DNA of 64,000 bases from Sphingomonas sp. Root720 (GTDB lineage: Bacteria > Pseudomonadota > Alphaproteobacteria > Sphingomonadales > Sphingomonadaceae): assembly GCF_001428605.1 (NCBI RefSeq), contig NZ_LMID01000001.1:1-64000 (forward strand). The letters are read 5' to 3'. The notes beneath the pieces are model-generated. The model was not told the DNA's origin. It did not search any database and worked only from the letters and a program-made list of their open reading frames with translations. Position 1 is the first letter of the stretch, and each line of letters starts with the position of its first letter. Position numbers and translations under genes: made by a program. Positions 18,225 to 27,197 of the stretch are shown here, in pieces.

Positions 18225-20648
18225 TCATCCTTCCACGGTCTCCGTGCGGGCGTGGTCGGCCAGCGCCTCGCGCGCGGCCTGTCCGATCTGCTGGACCGAG
18301 AAAGGCTTGGGCAGGAAGCCGATATTGTCGAGGTCGATCGACTTGCGCAGCTGTTCCTCGGCATAGCCGGACATGAAGATGATCGGCAGATCGGGCCGCT
18401 TTTCCCGTGCCGCGCGGGCCATGGTGGGGCCGTCCATCGACGGCATCACCACGTCCGAGATGACGAGGTCGATGGGCTCCGCCGCCGATTCGAGCATCTC
18501 GAGGCCCTCCTCGCCATTGGTCGCGGTGAGGATCGTATAGCCCTGTCGCGCCAGCGCGCGTTCGGCGACGGCGCGAACCATCGCCTCGTCCTCGACCAGC
18601 AGGATCGTGCCGGTGCCCCAAAGCTCGGTACTCGCCTCCTTGACCGGCGCTCGCGCGGCGGCGACCGTGGCGGGGGCTTCGTGGACCGGCAGGTAGATGA
18701 CGAAGCTCGTCCCCACTCTGACTTCGCTTTCGGCGAAGATGAAGCCGCCGGTCTGCTTGACAATGCCATAGACGGTGGAAAGGCCGAGGCCCGTACCCTT
18801 GCCGACCTCCTTGGTGGTGAAGAAGGGCTCGAAGATCTTGTTGAGATTTTCGGCCGGGATGCCGCTACCGGTGTCGATCACCTTCATCGCGGTATATTCG
18901 GTCACCGGCATGATCTCGATACCGATACGGCGGACATCGGCCTGCGAGACCGCATAGGTCTGGATCGTCAGCGTACCGCCGTCGGGCATCGCGTCGCGCG
19001 CGTTGACCGCCAGATTGACGATCACCTGCTCGAGCTGGCCCGGATCGGCGCGGACGGTGCCGAGGTTGCGGCCGTGGCTGACCTCGAGCCGCACGGTCTC
19101 GCCCAGCAGCCGTTTCAGCAGGTTGGAGATCTCGGAGATGACGTCGGGGATCTGCAATATCTGCGGACGCAGCGTCTGCTGCCGCGAGAAGGCCAGCAGC
19201 TGGCGGGTCAGCGCCGCCGCGCGGTTCGAATTATGCTTGATCTGCTGAATGTCGTCATAATCGCTGTCGCCCGGGATGTGGCGCATGGTCATCAGGTCGC
19301 AATGGCCGATGATCGCGGTCAGGATATTGTTGAAGTCGTGCGCGACCCCGCCGGCGAGTTGGCCGACCGCCTGCATCTTCATCGCCTGGGCGACCTGGCG
19401 CTTGAGCTTCGATTCCTCGCTATTGTCCTTGAGGCTGAGCAACACCGATGCCTTGCCGAGCCCCTTGGCGGCGGCGATCGTCAGCGAGACATTCTCCTCG
19501 GGCCGCTCCTTCAAGCGTACCGACAGGTCGCTCGCCGATCCCCGCCCCGCCGAGAAGCGCCGCACCGCGTCCGATACGGCTGCCTTGTCTTCCTCGACGA
19601 CGAGGTCGCTCGGATAGACGATCGTCGCCTCGGCCCCCAGCCCCGCGGCGCGGCGGAACGAGGCGTTCATGAACAGGACGCGGCCGTCGCGCTCGGCCAC
19701 GGCCAGGCCGATCGGCAGCATGCCGAGCAGCGCGTGGAGATCGCCCGTCGCCACCGCACGTGCCTCGCTGCCATTGCCTGCGGGCTCGTCGAGCAGAAGG
19801 AACAGCGTCGCGTCGGCCCCTCCCTGGTTGTCGAGCGGGATCTGGATCAGGCGGATCGGGTCGGCAGTGGGGGGATCGGCGGCAAGCCGGATCAGCTCGC
19901 CATCGCTGCGCAGCAATTCGGCGAAGGCCCAGCCCGCGCTCGGTGCATCGACCGAGCCCAGCGCACGCTGCAGGAAGACCCGGTTGCCGACGAGGCCGAT
20001 GCCATTGCCGTCGACCAGCGCGGTCATCACCCCCGCGCTGCCGATCCGCCGGCCGATCTCGCTGCCCAGCATCCGCATGATGTCGCCGAGCCCGTCGAAC
20101 TCGCTCGACCGGCGGAAGCGCCAGACGAGATGGTCGTCGCCGTTGCCGGCGCGCCGCACGACCACGTCGACGAGACCGCGATCGGTCGACAGCTTCGCGA
20201 TCTGGACGCGGCCATCGCGCCGCGCGGCGAGCGCAGCGGTGGACAGCTGCATCCGGGCCGCCGCATCCAGCGGCAGGCCCGGCGGTGTCGGCAACCCGCC
20301 GAACCAGGCTTCATATTGCCGGTTGGCGCAGACCAGGTCGCCGTGCGGGCCGGTGATCGCGACGCCCGACATCGAATCCTCGATCGCGCCAAGCATCAGT
20401 TCGATGTCGAGCTGCCGTTCCGGCCGCGTGTGGATCTGCGCGCGGATCATCGCGACCAGCAGGATCATGCCGATACCGAGGCAGAAGGCGAGCATGAACA
20501 GGCCCGCGACCAGAAGATTGTCGGTGGCGCCCCAGATCATCCCGGTCATGCCGATCGACGCGATGAAGCCGAGCACCCCCAGCAGCGCGTTGAGGACGAA
20601 GCGACCCGAACTCGCGGACATCGGGGCGGCGGGGAACAGCGTGACCAT
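18225..20648 (-). CDS. cckA: Hybrid histidine kinase CckA (cell-cycle kinase)
   Basis: This 807-residue protein has two N-terminal membrane segments (about 14-36 and 42-66), PAS-like sensor regions, a HisKA domain with phospho-acceptor His437 in VAHDFNN, a HATPase domain (VNLAVNARDAMPDGG, DTGSGIP, KGTGLGLSTVYGIVKQTGG) and a C-terminal receiver with Asp732 (VISDVVMPSMDG). The kinase core, including QLLAFSRQQTLRPQIL, closely follows Caulobacter CckA, which phosphorylates CtrA and CpdR through ChpT. It lies directly upstream of recA in the same orientation, but about 160 bp and an SOS promoter separate them. The symbol rests on motif similarity, and the PAS region is less conserved. Confidence 0.9.
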   Translation of the reverse strand: MVTLFPAAPMSASSGRFVLNALLGVLGFIASIGMTGMIWGATDNLLVAGLFMLAFCLGIGMILLVAMIRAQIHTRPERQLDIELMLGAIEDSMSGVAITGPHGDLVCANRQYEAWFGGLPTPPGLPLDAAARMQLSTAALAARRDGRVQIAKLSTDRGLVDVVVRRAGNGDDHLVWRFRRSSEFDGLGDIMRMLGSEIGRRIGSAGVMTALVDGNGIGLVGNRVFLQRALGSVDAPSAGWAFAELLRSDGELIRLAADPPTADPIRLIQIPLDNQGGADATLFLLLDEPAGNGSEARAVATGDLHALLGMLPIGLAVAERDGRVLFMNASFRRAAGLGAEATIVYPSDLVVEEDKAAVSDAVRRFSAGRGSASDLSVRLKERPEENVSLTIAAAKGLGKASVLLSLKDNSEESKLKRQVAQAMKMQAVGQLAGGVAHDFNNILTAIIGHCDLMTMRHIPGDSDYDDIQQIKHNSNRAAALTRQLLAFSRQQTLRPQILQIPDVISEISNLLKRLLGETVRLEVSHGRNLGTVRADPGQLEQVIVNLAVNARDAMPDGGTLTIQTYAVSQADVRRIGIEIMPVTEYTAMKVIDTGSGIPAENLNKIFEPFFTTKEVGKGTGLGLSTVYGIVKQTGGFIFAESEVRVGTSFVIYLPVHEAPATVAAARAPVKEASTELWGTGTILLVEDEAMVRAVAERALARQGYTILTATNGEEGLEMLESAAEPIDLVISDVVMPSMDGPTMARAAREKRPDLPIIFMSGYAEEQLRKSIDLDNIGFLPKPFSVQQIGQAAREALADHARTETVEG

Positions 20649-20692
20649 GCGCGCTTGTTCTCCGCCCTCCCCGCTTCGTCAAGCGGGATGCC

Positions 20693-22726
20693 TCACCAGA
20701 TGCGCAGGCGAGCCGCCGGATCGAGGTACATCTTCTCGTCGGCCTTCACGTCATAGGCCTTGTAGAAGGGGTCTAGATTGCGGACGACCCACGCGCGCTG
20801 GATCGACGGCGAGTGCGGGTCGGTCAGCAGCCGCTGCCGCAGATTGGCTTCGCGATAGTTGCGCCGCCACACCTGCGCCCAGCCCAGATAGAAGCGCTGA
20901 TCCCCCGTGAAGCCGTCGATCACCGGCGCTTTCGCGCCCTTCAACGCCATCTGATAGGCTTCGTACGCCACGGTAAGCCCGGCAAGGTCGGCGATGTTCT
21001 CGCCCTGGGTCAGCGCGCCCTGGATATGCATGCCGGGCAGCGGTTCATAGGCGTCATATTGGCGGACGATCCCGTCGGTCAGCACGCCGAAGCGCTTGAC
21101 GTCGTCGGCAGTCCACCAGTCGGACAGCCGGCCGTGCATGTCGTACTTGGCGCCCTGGTCGTCGAAATGATGGCTGATCTCATGCCCGATCACCGCGCCG
21201 ATGCCGCCATAGTTGACCGCCGGATCGGCGTGCGGATCGAAGAAGGGCGGCTGCAGGATCGCCGCCGGGAAGACGATCTCGTTCATGCCGAAATTGGCGT
21301 AGGCGTTGATCTCCATCGGGGTCATGCCCCATTCGGTCCGGTCGATCGGCTTGCCGAGCTTGTTCAGGTTGCGCTGCCATTCGAAGGCGTTGGCGCGCAG
21401 GACGTTACCGAGCAGGTCGCCGCGCCGGATCTCCAGCGCCGAATAATCGCGCCATTTGCTCGGATAGCCGATCTTGGGCGTGAAGGCCGCCAGCTTGGCG
21501 CGTGCCTTGACCTTGGTCTCGGGCGACATCCAGCTCAGCCCGTCGATCCGCCGTCCCATCGCCGCGATGATGTTGCGCACCAGTTCGTCCGCCGCCGCCT
21601 TGGTTTCCGGCGTGAAGTAGAGCTTCACATATTCCTGGCCGAGATCCTCGCCGACCTGTTCCTTGATCAGGGTCACGCCGCGCTTCCACCGCTCCGAATT
21701 CTGGGGCGTGCCCGACAGGACCGTCTGGTTGAAGGCGAACTCGGCGTCGACGAAGTTGCGGGACAGATAGGGTGCCTCGGCGTTGATCGCCGACAGCAGC
21801 AGATAGTCCTTGAGCACGTCGACCGGTGCCGCCTCGATCGCCTTCGCCATGCCGGCGAAGGCGCTCGGTTGTCCGACGAGATAGGCCGCCTGGCGATCGA
21901 GGCCCGCCGCCTTCAGGAAGCCGTCCCAGTCGAAGCCGGGCGCGTTCCGGACGAAATCCGCCCCTGTCCATTTGTTGTAGGTCTTGGTGCTGTCACGCGA
22001 ATCGACGCGGGTCCACTGGACCTTGGCCAAATCGGTCTCGAAGGCCAGGATCGCAGCCGCGCGTTGCTCGGCCCGCGGCTCGCCGGCCAGTGTCAGCAGT
22101 TGGGCCAGATACGCCCGATAGGCGGCACGGGTCTTCGCGATCTCGGCGTCGGTCTTCAGATAATAGTCGCGGTCGGGCAGGCCGAGCCCGCCCTGCCGCA
22201 TGATCGCGATATAATGTTCGGGATCCTTATCGTCCTGGTCGACGAAGGATCGGAACGGCGTTCGCATCCCGAGGCGCAGATATTCGCCCATCTTCGCCGC
22301 GACGGCGGGCTTGCCCTCGAGCGCTTTGACGGCGGCGAGCGTCGGTCGCAGCGGCGCGATGCCGGCGGCTTCGACGGCAGCTTCGTCCATGAAACTGGCG
22401 TAGAAATCACCGATGCGGGTACCGGGGGTCGCCGAGATCTTGTCGAGGATGGCGCGGCTGCGCGACATCGACAGCTCGTCGAGCACCGTGAACATGCCGA
22501 AGTTGGAGCGATCTGACGGGATAGGGGTATTCTTCGCCCAGGCCCCGTTGGCATAGGCGTAGAAATCGTCGCCGGGGCGGACACCTCTGTCCATCCCGGC
22601 GGTGTCGAAGCCGAAATCGCCATAGACGGGCTTCGTCGCCGTCCCGGCCGGCGCCGCCCGCGCGATGTTGCCCGCCACGGGCATGAGCATGCTGCTCGCC
22701 GCGAGGGCGATCAGGAAAATCTTCAT
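20693..22726 (-). CDS. M13-family (neprilysin/PepO-like) zinc metallopeptidase
   Basis: This 677-residue precursor has an N-terminal signal peptide (MKIFLIALAASSMLMPVAGN). The zinc site is His515-Glu-Ile-Ser-His519 in VIGHEISHHFDDQG, and the third ligand lies in GENIADLAGL. The family motif NAYANFGMNEIVFPAAILQPP lies upstream and the C-terminal CxxW-like end is replaced by LDPAARLRIW. M13 peptidases cut short oligopeptides in the periplasm. The length is typical. It ends 44 bp upstream of cckA in the same orientation. Confidence 0.95.
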   Translation of the reverse strand: MKIFLIALAASSMLMPVAGNIARAAPAGTATKPVYGDFGFDTAGMDRGVRPGDDFYAYANGAWAKNTPIPSDRSNFGMFTVLDELSMSRSRAILDKISATPGTRIGDFYASFMDEAAVEAAGIAPLRPTLAAVKALEGKPAVAAKMGEYLRLGMRTPFRSFVDQDDKDPEHYIAIMRQGGLGLPDRDYYLKTDAEIAKTRAAYRAYLAQLLTLAGEPRAEQRAAAILAFETDLAKVQWTRVDSRDSTKTYNKWTGADFVRNAPGFDWDGFLKAAGLDRQAAYLVGQPSAFAGMAKAIEAAPVDVLKDYLLLSAINAEAPYLSRNFVDAEFAFNQTVLSGTPQNSERWKRGVTLIKEQVGEDLGQEYVKLYFTPETKAAADELVRNIIAAMGRRIDGLSWMSPETKVKARAKLAAFTPKIGYPSKWRDYSALEIRRGDLLGNVLRANAFEWQRNLNKLGKPIDRTEWGMTPMEINAYANFGMNEIVFPAAILQPPFFDPHADPAVNYGGIGAVIGHEISHHFDDQGAKYDMHGRLSDWWTADDVKRFGVLTDGIVRQYDAYEPLPGMHIQGALTQGENIADLAGLTVAYEAYQMALKGAKAPVIDGFTGDQRFYLGWAQVWRRNYREANLRQRLLTDPHSPSIQRAWVVRNLDPFYKAYDVKADEKMYLDPAARLRIW

Positions 22727-22784
22727 GGAAACCTCGGTGTATGATCTGACTATGACGGTCGGCTTACCATCAAGGCTGTCAGGA

Positions 22785-23360
22785 TCAACCCCGCTCTTCC
22801 CCCGCCTGCACCGACCGATGCCGTTCGCGCAGGTTCCATTTGTGCGAAACCCATGCGCGCCAGAGGCAGCCCGACAGCAGATAGCCGACCGCGGCGGTGA
22901 TCACCGAGATCACGAACAGGCCGACGACCAGTGCGGGCGCAGCGGCCGAGGCAAGCCATTCGGCCCATTCGGCCAGGCTCGCGCCCTGATTGATCATCGT
23001 CATGACGGTGCCAACGTCGACTGGAGAATGGATGAAGCGATTGCCGACGATGATCGACAGATAGAGGATGAAGGGCGTCGTCGCCGGATTGCTGAGGAAG
23101 GTCATCGCCACGGCGATCGGCACATTTGCGCGGCACGGCAGCGCCAGCAGCGCCGCTCCGATGATCTGCAGGCCCGGGATCATCAGGAAGATGCCGACGA
23201 TCAGGCCCAGTGCGACGCCGCGCGGGACCGACCGGCGGGTGAAACGCCATAGCGACGGTTCGAGTACGCGGTGCGCGAAGGGCCGCAGCCAGCGCACCTC
23301 CTCCAGCGATTCGCGAGTCGGAGCGTTCTTGCGCCACCATTTGCCGATACTATCGAACAT
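22785..23360 (-). CDS. DUF2062 membrane protein
   Basis: This 191-residue protein matches the DUF2062 pattern: an N-terminal Trp/Arg-rich segment (PFAHRVLEPSLWRFTRRSVP) followed by hydrophobic helices (GVALGLIVGIFLMIPGLQII), the motif ANVPIAVAMTFLSNPATTP, and a last pair of membrane segments around residues 135-165. The family's function is not established. It lies 7 bp downstream of smpB on the same strand, so they are probably co-transcribed. Confidence 0.88.
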   Translation of the reverse strand: MFDSIGKWWRKNAPTRESLEEVRWLRPFAHRVLEPSLWRFTRRSVPRGVALGLIVGIFLMIPGLQIIGAALLALPCRANVPIAVAMTFLSNPATTPFILYLSIIVGNRFIHSPVDVGTVMTMINQGASLAEWAEWLASAAAPALVVGLFVISVITAAVGYLLSGCLWRAWVSHKWNLRERHRSVQAGEERG

Positions 23361-23367
23361 AGCCGGC

Positions 23368-23850
23368 TTAGCCGCGATCGCGCAGCAGGCGCTGCTGCTC
23401 GCGTTTCCAGTCGCGGGCCTTTTCGGTGTCGCGCTTGTCGTGCAGCTTCTTGCCCTTGGCCAGCGCCAGCTCGACCTTCGCCCGGCCGTGGCTGTTGAAA
23501 TAGATCGACAGCGGGATCAGCGTCATCCCCTCGCGGGAGACGGCGTTGCGCATCTTGTCGATCTCGCGCCCGTGCAGCAACAGCTTCCGGGCCCGCTTCG
23601 GCTCATGGTTGAAGCGATTGCCATGGCTGAACTCGGGAACGTTCGAATTGATCAGCCAGACTTGGTCGTCCTTCAGCTCGGCATAGCTTTCGGCGATCGA
23701 TCCCTCACCGAACCGCAGCGATTTCACCTCGGTCCCGGTCAGCGCGATGCCGGCCTCGAAAAATTGTTCGAGGAAATAGTCGTATCGCGCCCGCCGGTTC
23801 TCGGCGACCACCTTCTTCTTTTCGAATTCTACGGGTCGCGGGCGGGCCAT
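23368..23850 (-). CDS. smpB: SsrA-binding protein SmpB
   Basis: This 160-residue protein binds tmRNA and brings it to stalled ribosomes for trans-translation. Signatures are [20 protein letters not shown], the beta-barrel motif [20 protein letters not shown], and the basic C-terminal tail ([20 protein letters not shown]) that enters the mRNA channel. Length and order are normal. No ssrA gene was recognised in the window. Confidence 0.97.
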   Translation of the reverse strand: MARPRPVEFEKKKVVAENRRARYDYFLEQFFEAGIALTGTEVKSLRFGEGSIAESYAELKDDQVWLINSNVPEFSHGNRFNHEPKRARKLLLHGREIDKMRNAVSREGMTLIPLSIYFNSHGRAKVELALAKGKKLHDKRDTEKARDWKREQQRLLRDRG

Positions 23851-23930
23851 GGACTCTACTTAACGCAAAAGGATCGGTTTCGTCGCGTGGCACGGAAAAC
23901 TCCGTACCACGGCCGGAAGCCGGAAAAGGA

Positions 23931-24809
23931 TCATGCGACACCCGCATGGGCGAGCGCCGCATCGACGGCGGCGCGGCTCGCGGCCGACGGCCAGGTCATC
24001 GGCAGGCGCAGTTCGTCGGGGAAATCGGCATAGGTTCGAGTCAACGCATATTTGACCGGGCCTGGCGAGGCGTCGCTGAACAGAGCGGCATGGAGCGGGA
24101 ACAGCTTGTCCTGCAGCGTCAGCGCATCGGCCCAGCGCCCCTCGGCGCAGGCCCGCTGGAACTGGGCGCAAAGGCCGGGCAGCACATTGGCGGTCACCGA
24201 GATGCAGCCGACGCCGCCCATCGCCATGAAGCCGAGCGTCATGTCGTCATTGCCCGACAGCTGGCAGAAATCCGGGCCGCACTGCTGGCGCTGCGCCGAC
24301 ACGCGCTCGACCTTGCCGCTGGCATCCTTGATGCCGACGATGCTCCCGATTCCGGCCAGCTTGCCCAGCGTCTCGGGCAGGATGTCGGTCACGGTGCGGG
24401 TCGGCACGTTGTAGACGATGATCGGCAGGCTGCAATTGTCGGCCAGATAACGGAAATGCGCGAGCAGGCCGTCCTGGTTGGGCCGGTTGTAATAAGGCAG
24501 CACGACGAGCGCGGCATCGGCACCGGCCGCCTGCGCCGCCTTCATATGCTCCAGCGCGACGACCGTGTCGTTCGATCCGCAACCCGCGATCACCGGCACC
24601 CTGCCCTTCGCCTGCTCGATGCAGACGCGGACGACATGGTTGTGCTCCGCGATCGACATCGTCGCGCTTTCGCCTGTCGTTCCGCAGGGCACGAGCGCGC
24701 TCGATCCTTCGGCGATCTGCCAGTCGACGAAGCCGCGGAACAGCTTCTCGTCGAACGCCCCACCGCGAAACGGCGTCACCAGGGCTGGTATCGACCCACT
24801 GAACATCAC
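23931..24809 (-). CDS. dapA: 4-Hydroxy-tetrahydrodipicolinate synthase
   Basis: This 292-residue TIM-barrel enzyme condenses pyruvate with aspartate semialdehyde, the first committed step of lysine and diaminopimelate synthesis. The Schiff-base lysine is Lys161 in VGIKDASGK. Other signatures are GTTGESATMSIAEH, AGCGSNDT, the YYNRPNQDG loop and YNVPTRT. Length matches the E. coli enzyme (292). It is divergent from the lytic transglycosylase gene, with 43 bp between the two ATGs that must hold both promoters or lie within a longer transcript. Confidence 0.97.
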   Translation of the reverse strand: MMFSGSIPALVTPFRGGAFDEKLFRGFVDWQIAEGSSALVPCGTTGESATMSIAEHNHVVRVCIEQAKGRVPVIAGCGSNDTVVALEHMKAAQAAGADAALVVLPYYNRPNQDGLLAHFRYLADNCSLPIIVYNVPTRTVTDILPETLGKLAGIGSIVGIKDASGKVERVSAQRQQCGPDFCQLSGNDDMTLGFMAMGGVGCISVTANVLPGLCAQFQRACAEGRWADALTLQDKLFPLHAALFSDASPGPVKYALTRTYADFPDELRLPMTWPSAASRAAVDAALAHAGVA

Positions 24810-24852
24810 GCTCTCCCTTCACCTCGAGAGCTTAGCAGGCCATAATGGCGCC

Positions 24853-26901
24853 ATGAAGCTCGTCCCAGAAACGAATGCGCCCAATAGGTTCGGCACCCCT
24901 TTCCTGTCCAGCCGCTCCCGGCGTCTTTTTACGGCCATGTCCGTCCTCGTCTCCACGGCTGCGATCGCGGCGACAATGACGCCCGAACCGGCGCCGCCGT
25001 CGGCGGTACGGTCGCCGGCGCCCGGTGCGCCGGCGTGGCGGACCGACGTCCTGCAGGGCGTCGTCACCGAATGGCGACGGCTGCAGCAGAGCGATTCGCT
25101 CCCTTTCCAGGATTATTCAGCCTTTCTGATCGCGCATCCCGGCTGGCCCGGCGAAGCCGCGATGCGTCGAGCGGCCGAGCGGCGCATCGACCCGAACGGC
25201 CTCGATCGCGGGTCGGTCGTCACCTTCTTCACTCGCTTTCCGCCGCTGACCGCCGCCGGGCAGGCGCGCTACGCCGAGGCGCTCGCCGCCACCGGACATC
25301 CGGTAGAAGCCCGCAGCAACGCCGCCGCCGCCTGGGTGACGAAAGGCCTCTCGCAAGAGGACGAGATCCGGCTGCTCGCCCGCTTCGGTGCCAGCATGAC
25401 CCCGGCCGATCATGACCGGCGCATGGAGCGCCTGCTGCTCGATCGGGCAACGACCCCGGCCTCGCGCCAGATCGCCAACGTGTCGCCCGCCAAGCGAATG
25501 CTGTTCGCGGCGCGACTCGCCCTGCTGCGCAACGATCCCGACGTCGACGCGCGGATCGCCTCCGCCGGCGACGCGGTTAATCACGATCCGGGCTATATGA
25601 TCGAGCGCGCACGCTATCTGCGCGATCGGGGCGACAGCATGGGCGCGCGCATCTGGCTGGGTCAGTCGCGCAACCTGACGAGCCCGCCGTTCGACACCGC
25701 CTACTTCCTGGACAATCTGCTGAGCTTCGCGCAGGCGGCCGATGCCGACAAGCAGTATGACGTCGCGCTGGCGATCGCCAAGCACGCCGAACAGGCCTTT
25801 CCGCCCGGCACGCGCATCCGCGACCGGCCCTATGCCGAGCGTGACGACTATACCAGTCTGATGTGGTTGGCGGGCACCATCGCCCTCCAGAAGATCGGCC
25901 GTTACGACGACGCGGTCACCATGTTCGACCGCTATTCCCGCGCGGCGCAGACGCCGGGCACGCAGACCAAAGGCTGGTACTGGGCAGGTCGCGCGGCCGA
26001 GCGCGGCGGCAAGCCCGACTGGGCGAGAAGCTATCTGGGCCAGGCGGCCGCCCATATCGACCAGTTCTACGGCCAGCTCGCCGCCGAACGACTGGGCCGG
26101 GAGCTTGCCGTTCCGGCCGAACCGCCGCGCAACGTCGTTCCCGCGACCGAGCGCGCCTCCTTCGAAGCCAGCGAGGTCGTACGTGCAGCGCGCCTGCTCG
26201 GCCGGAACGGCCAGTGGCAGGACCAGACGGCCTTCATCCGCCTGATCGCCGCCAATGCGAAGACCGACAGCGACCACATCCTGGCCGGCGAGCTCGCGAA
26301 ATCGATGAACCGGCCCGATTTGGGCGTGATGGTATCGCGTGCCGCGCGGACCAGTGGCACGCCCGATCCGCTCCGCATCGGCTTCCCCGAAGTGCCCGTG
26401 CCTCCCGCGATGAACGAGCACTGGACCCTGATCCATGCGATCAGCCGGCAGGAAAGCCAGTTCGACCGGCAGGCGACGAGCCGCACCGGCGCGCGCGGGC
26501 TGATGCAGCTCATGCCCGCGACGGCGCGCGAACAGGCCGGCAAGATGGGATTGGGCTATGATCCTGCCCGTCTCGCGGACATCGATTATAACGTGATGCT
26601 CGGGTCGTCCTTCTTCGACCGGATGCTCAACTATTATGGCGGCAGCTACGTCCTCGCCATCGCGAGCTACAATGCGGGGCCGGGCAACGTGAACAAGTTC
26701 ATCCGCGCCAACGGCGATCCGCGGCTTCGCGGGGTCGACGTGATCGACTGGATCGAGGCTATCCCCTTCGCCGAAACGCGCGGCTATGTGCAGAAAGTAC
26801 TCGAGAACGCCGTCGTCTACGATCTCCTCAACCCGTCCCGCGCGCGGGGCATGACGAAGAACCGCCTCTCGTCCTATCTCGGCAAGATCCAGCCAGGCTG
26901 A
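24853..26901 (+). CDS. Soluble lytic murein transglycosylase (Slt-type)
   Basis: This precursor of about 682 residues cleaves peptidoglycan glycan strands to 1,6-anhydromuropeptides in the periplasm. A basic N-terminus and a hydrophobic segment (LFTAMSVLVSTAAIAA) form the signal. A long superhelical TPR-like region is followed by the C-terminal SLT domain with catalytic Glu534 in ISRQESQFD, then GARGLMQLMPATA, and ASYNAGPGNVNKF. ATG 24853 is preferred; the frame is open upstream to 24565, but that part overlaps dapA in antisense and has no signal peptide. A start at Met29 (MSVLVST) is also possible. Confidence 0.92.
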   Translation: MKLVPETNAPNRFGTPFLSSRSRRLFTAMSVLVSTAAIAATMTPEPAPPSAVRSPAPGAPAWRTDVLQGVVTEWRRLQQSDSLPFQDYSAFLIAHPGWPGEAAMRRAAERRIDPNGLDRGSVVTFFTRFPPLTAAGQARYAEALAATGHPVEARSNAAAAWVTKGLSQEDEIRLLARFGASMTPADHDRRMERLLLDRATTPASRQIANVSPAKRMLFAARLALLRNDPDVDARIASAGDAVNHDPGYMIERARYLRDRGDSMGARIWLGQSRNLTSPPFDTAYFLDNLLSFAQAADADKQYDVALAIAKHAEQAFPPGTRIRDRPYAERDDYTSLMWLAGTIALQKIGRYDDAVTMFDRYSRAAQTPGTQTKGWYWAGRAAERGGKPDWARSYLGQAAAHIDQFYGQLAAERLGRELAVPAEPPRNVVPATERASFEASEVVRAARLLGRNGQWQDQTAFIRLIAANAKTDSDHILAGELAKSMNRPDLGVMVSRAARTSGTPDPLRIGFPEVPVPPAMNEHWTLIHAISRQESQFDRQATSRTGARGLMQLMPATAREQAGKMGLGYDPARLADIDYNVMLGSSFFDRMLNYYGGSYVLAIASYNAGPGNVNKFIRANGDPRLRGVDVIDWIEAIPFAETRGYVQKVLENAVVYDLLNPSRARGMTKNRLSSYLGKIQPG

Positions 26902-27197
26902 TCCCGGCGCCCACCCCGTCATTCCAGCGAAAGCTGGGTCTCTCTGCCTTTAGCGTCGAGAGCCCCAGACGCAGAAGTGCAAGGCCGGTTTTCGTCGGGA
27001 TGACGGTGGCCGTCAGGTTAATATCAAAGGAAAAACAAGGACATGAAATGTCGCGGAACGCGGGCTGGCACTCCGCGTTCTGCAACGACGGGGGGAGCCG
27101 TCCGGCAGCATATCGCATACCCCCTTTGCAAAGCCTCTTGTGCAGCGCAGCGAAGCGTTGCACGATCGGCTCGTCGATCAGGACATGACGGAGCGCT
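26902..27197. repeat. Intergenic region with REP-like inverted repeat and a hairpin
   Basis: No convincing gene is seen in these 296 bases. A REP-like pair is formed by 'ccgtcattccagcgaa' (26916-26931) and 'ttcgtcgggatgacgg' (26991-27006), inverted to each other with 13 of 16 matches. A second near-perfect hairpin, 'gtgcagcgc' / 'gcgttgcac' with a 6-base loop, is at 27140-27163, shortly before the ATP-grasp gene. The region probably also contains the promoter of the ATP-grasp cassette, but no clear -35/-10 pair was recognised. Confidence 0.6.

Noticed and set aside
27000-27188. 62-codon frame in the 26902-27197 gap
   Set aside because: Starts inside the REP-like repeat, has no clear ribosome-binding site and no similarity.
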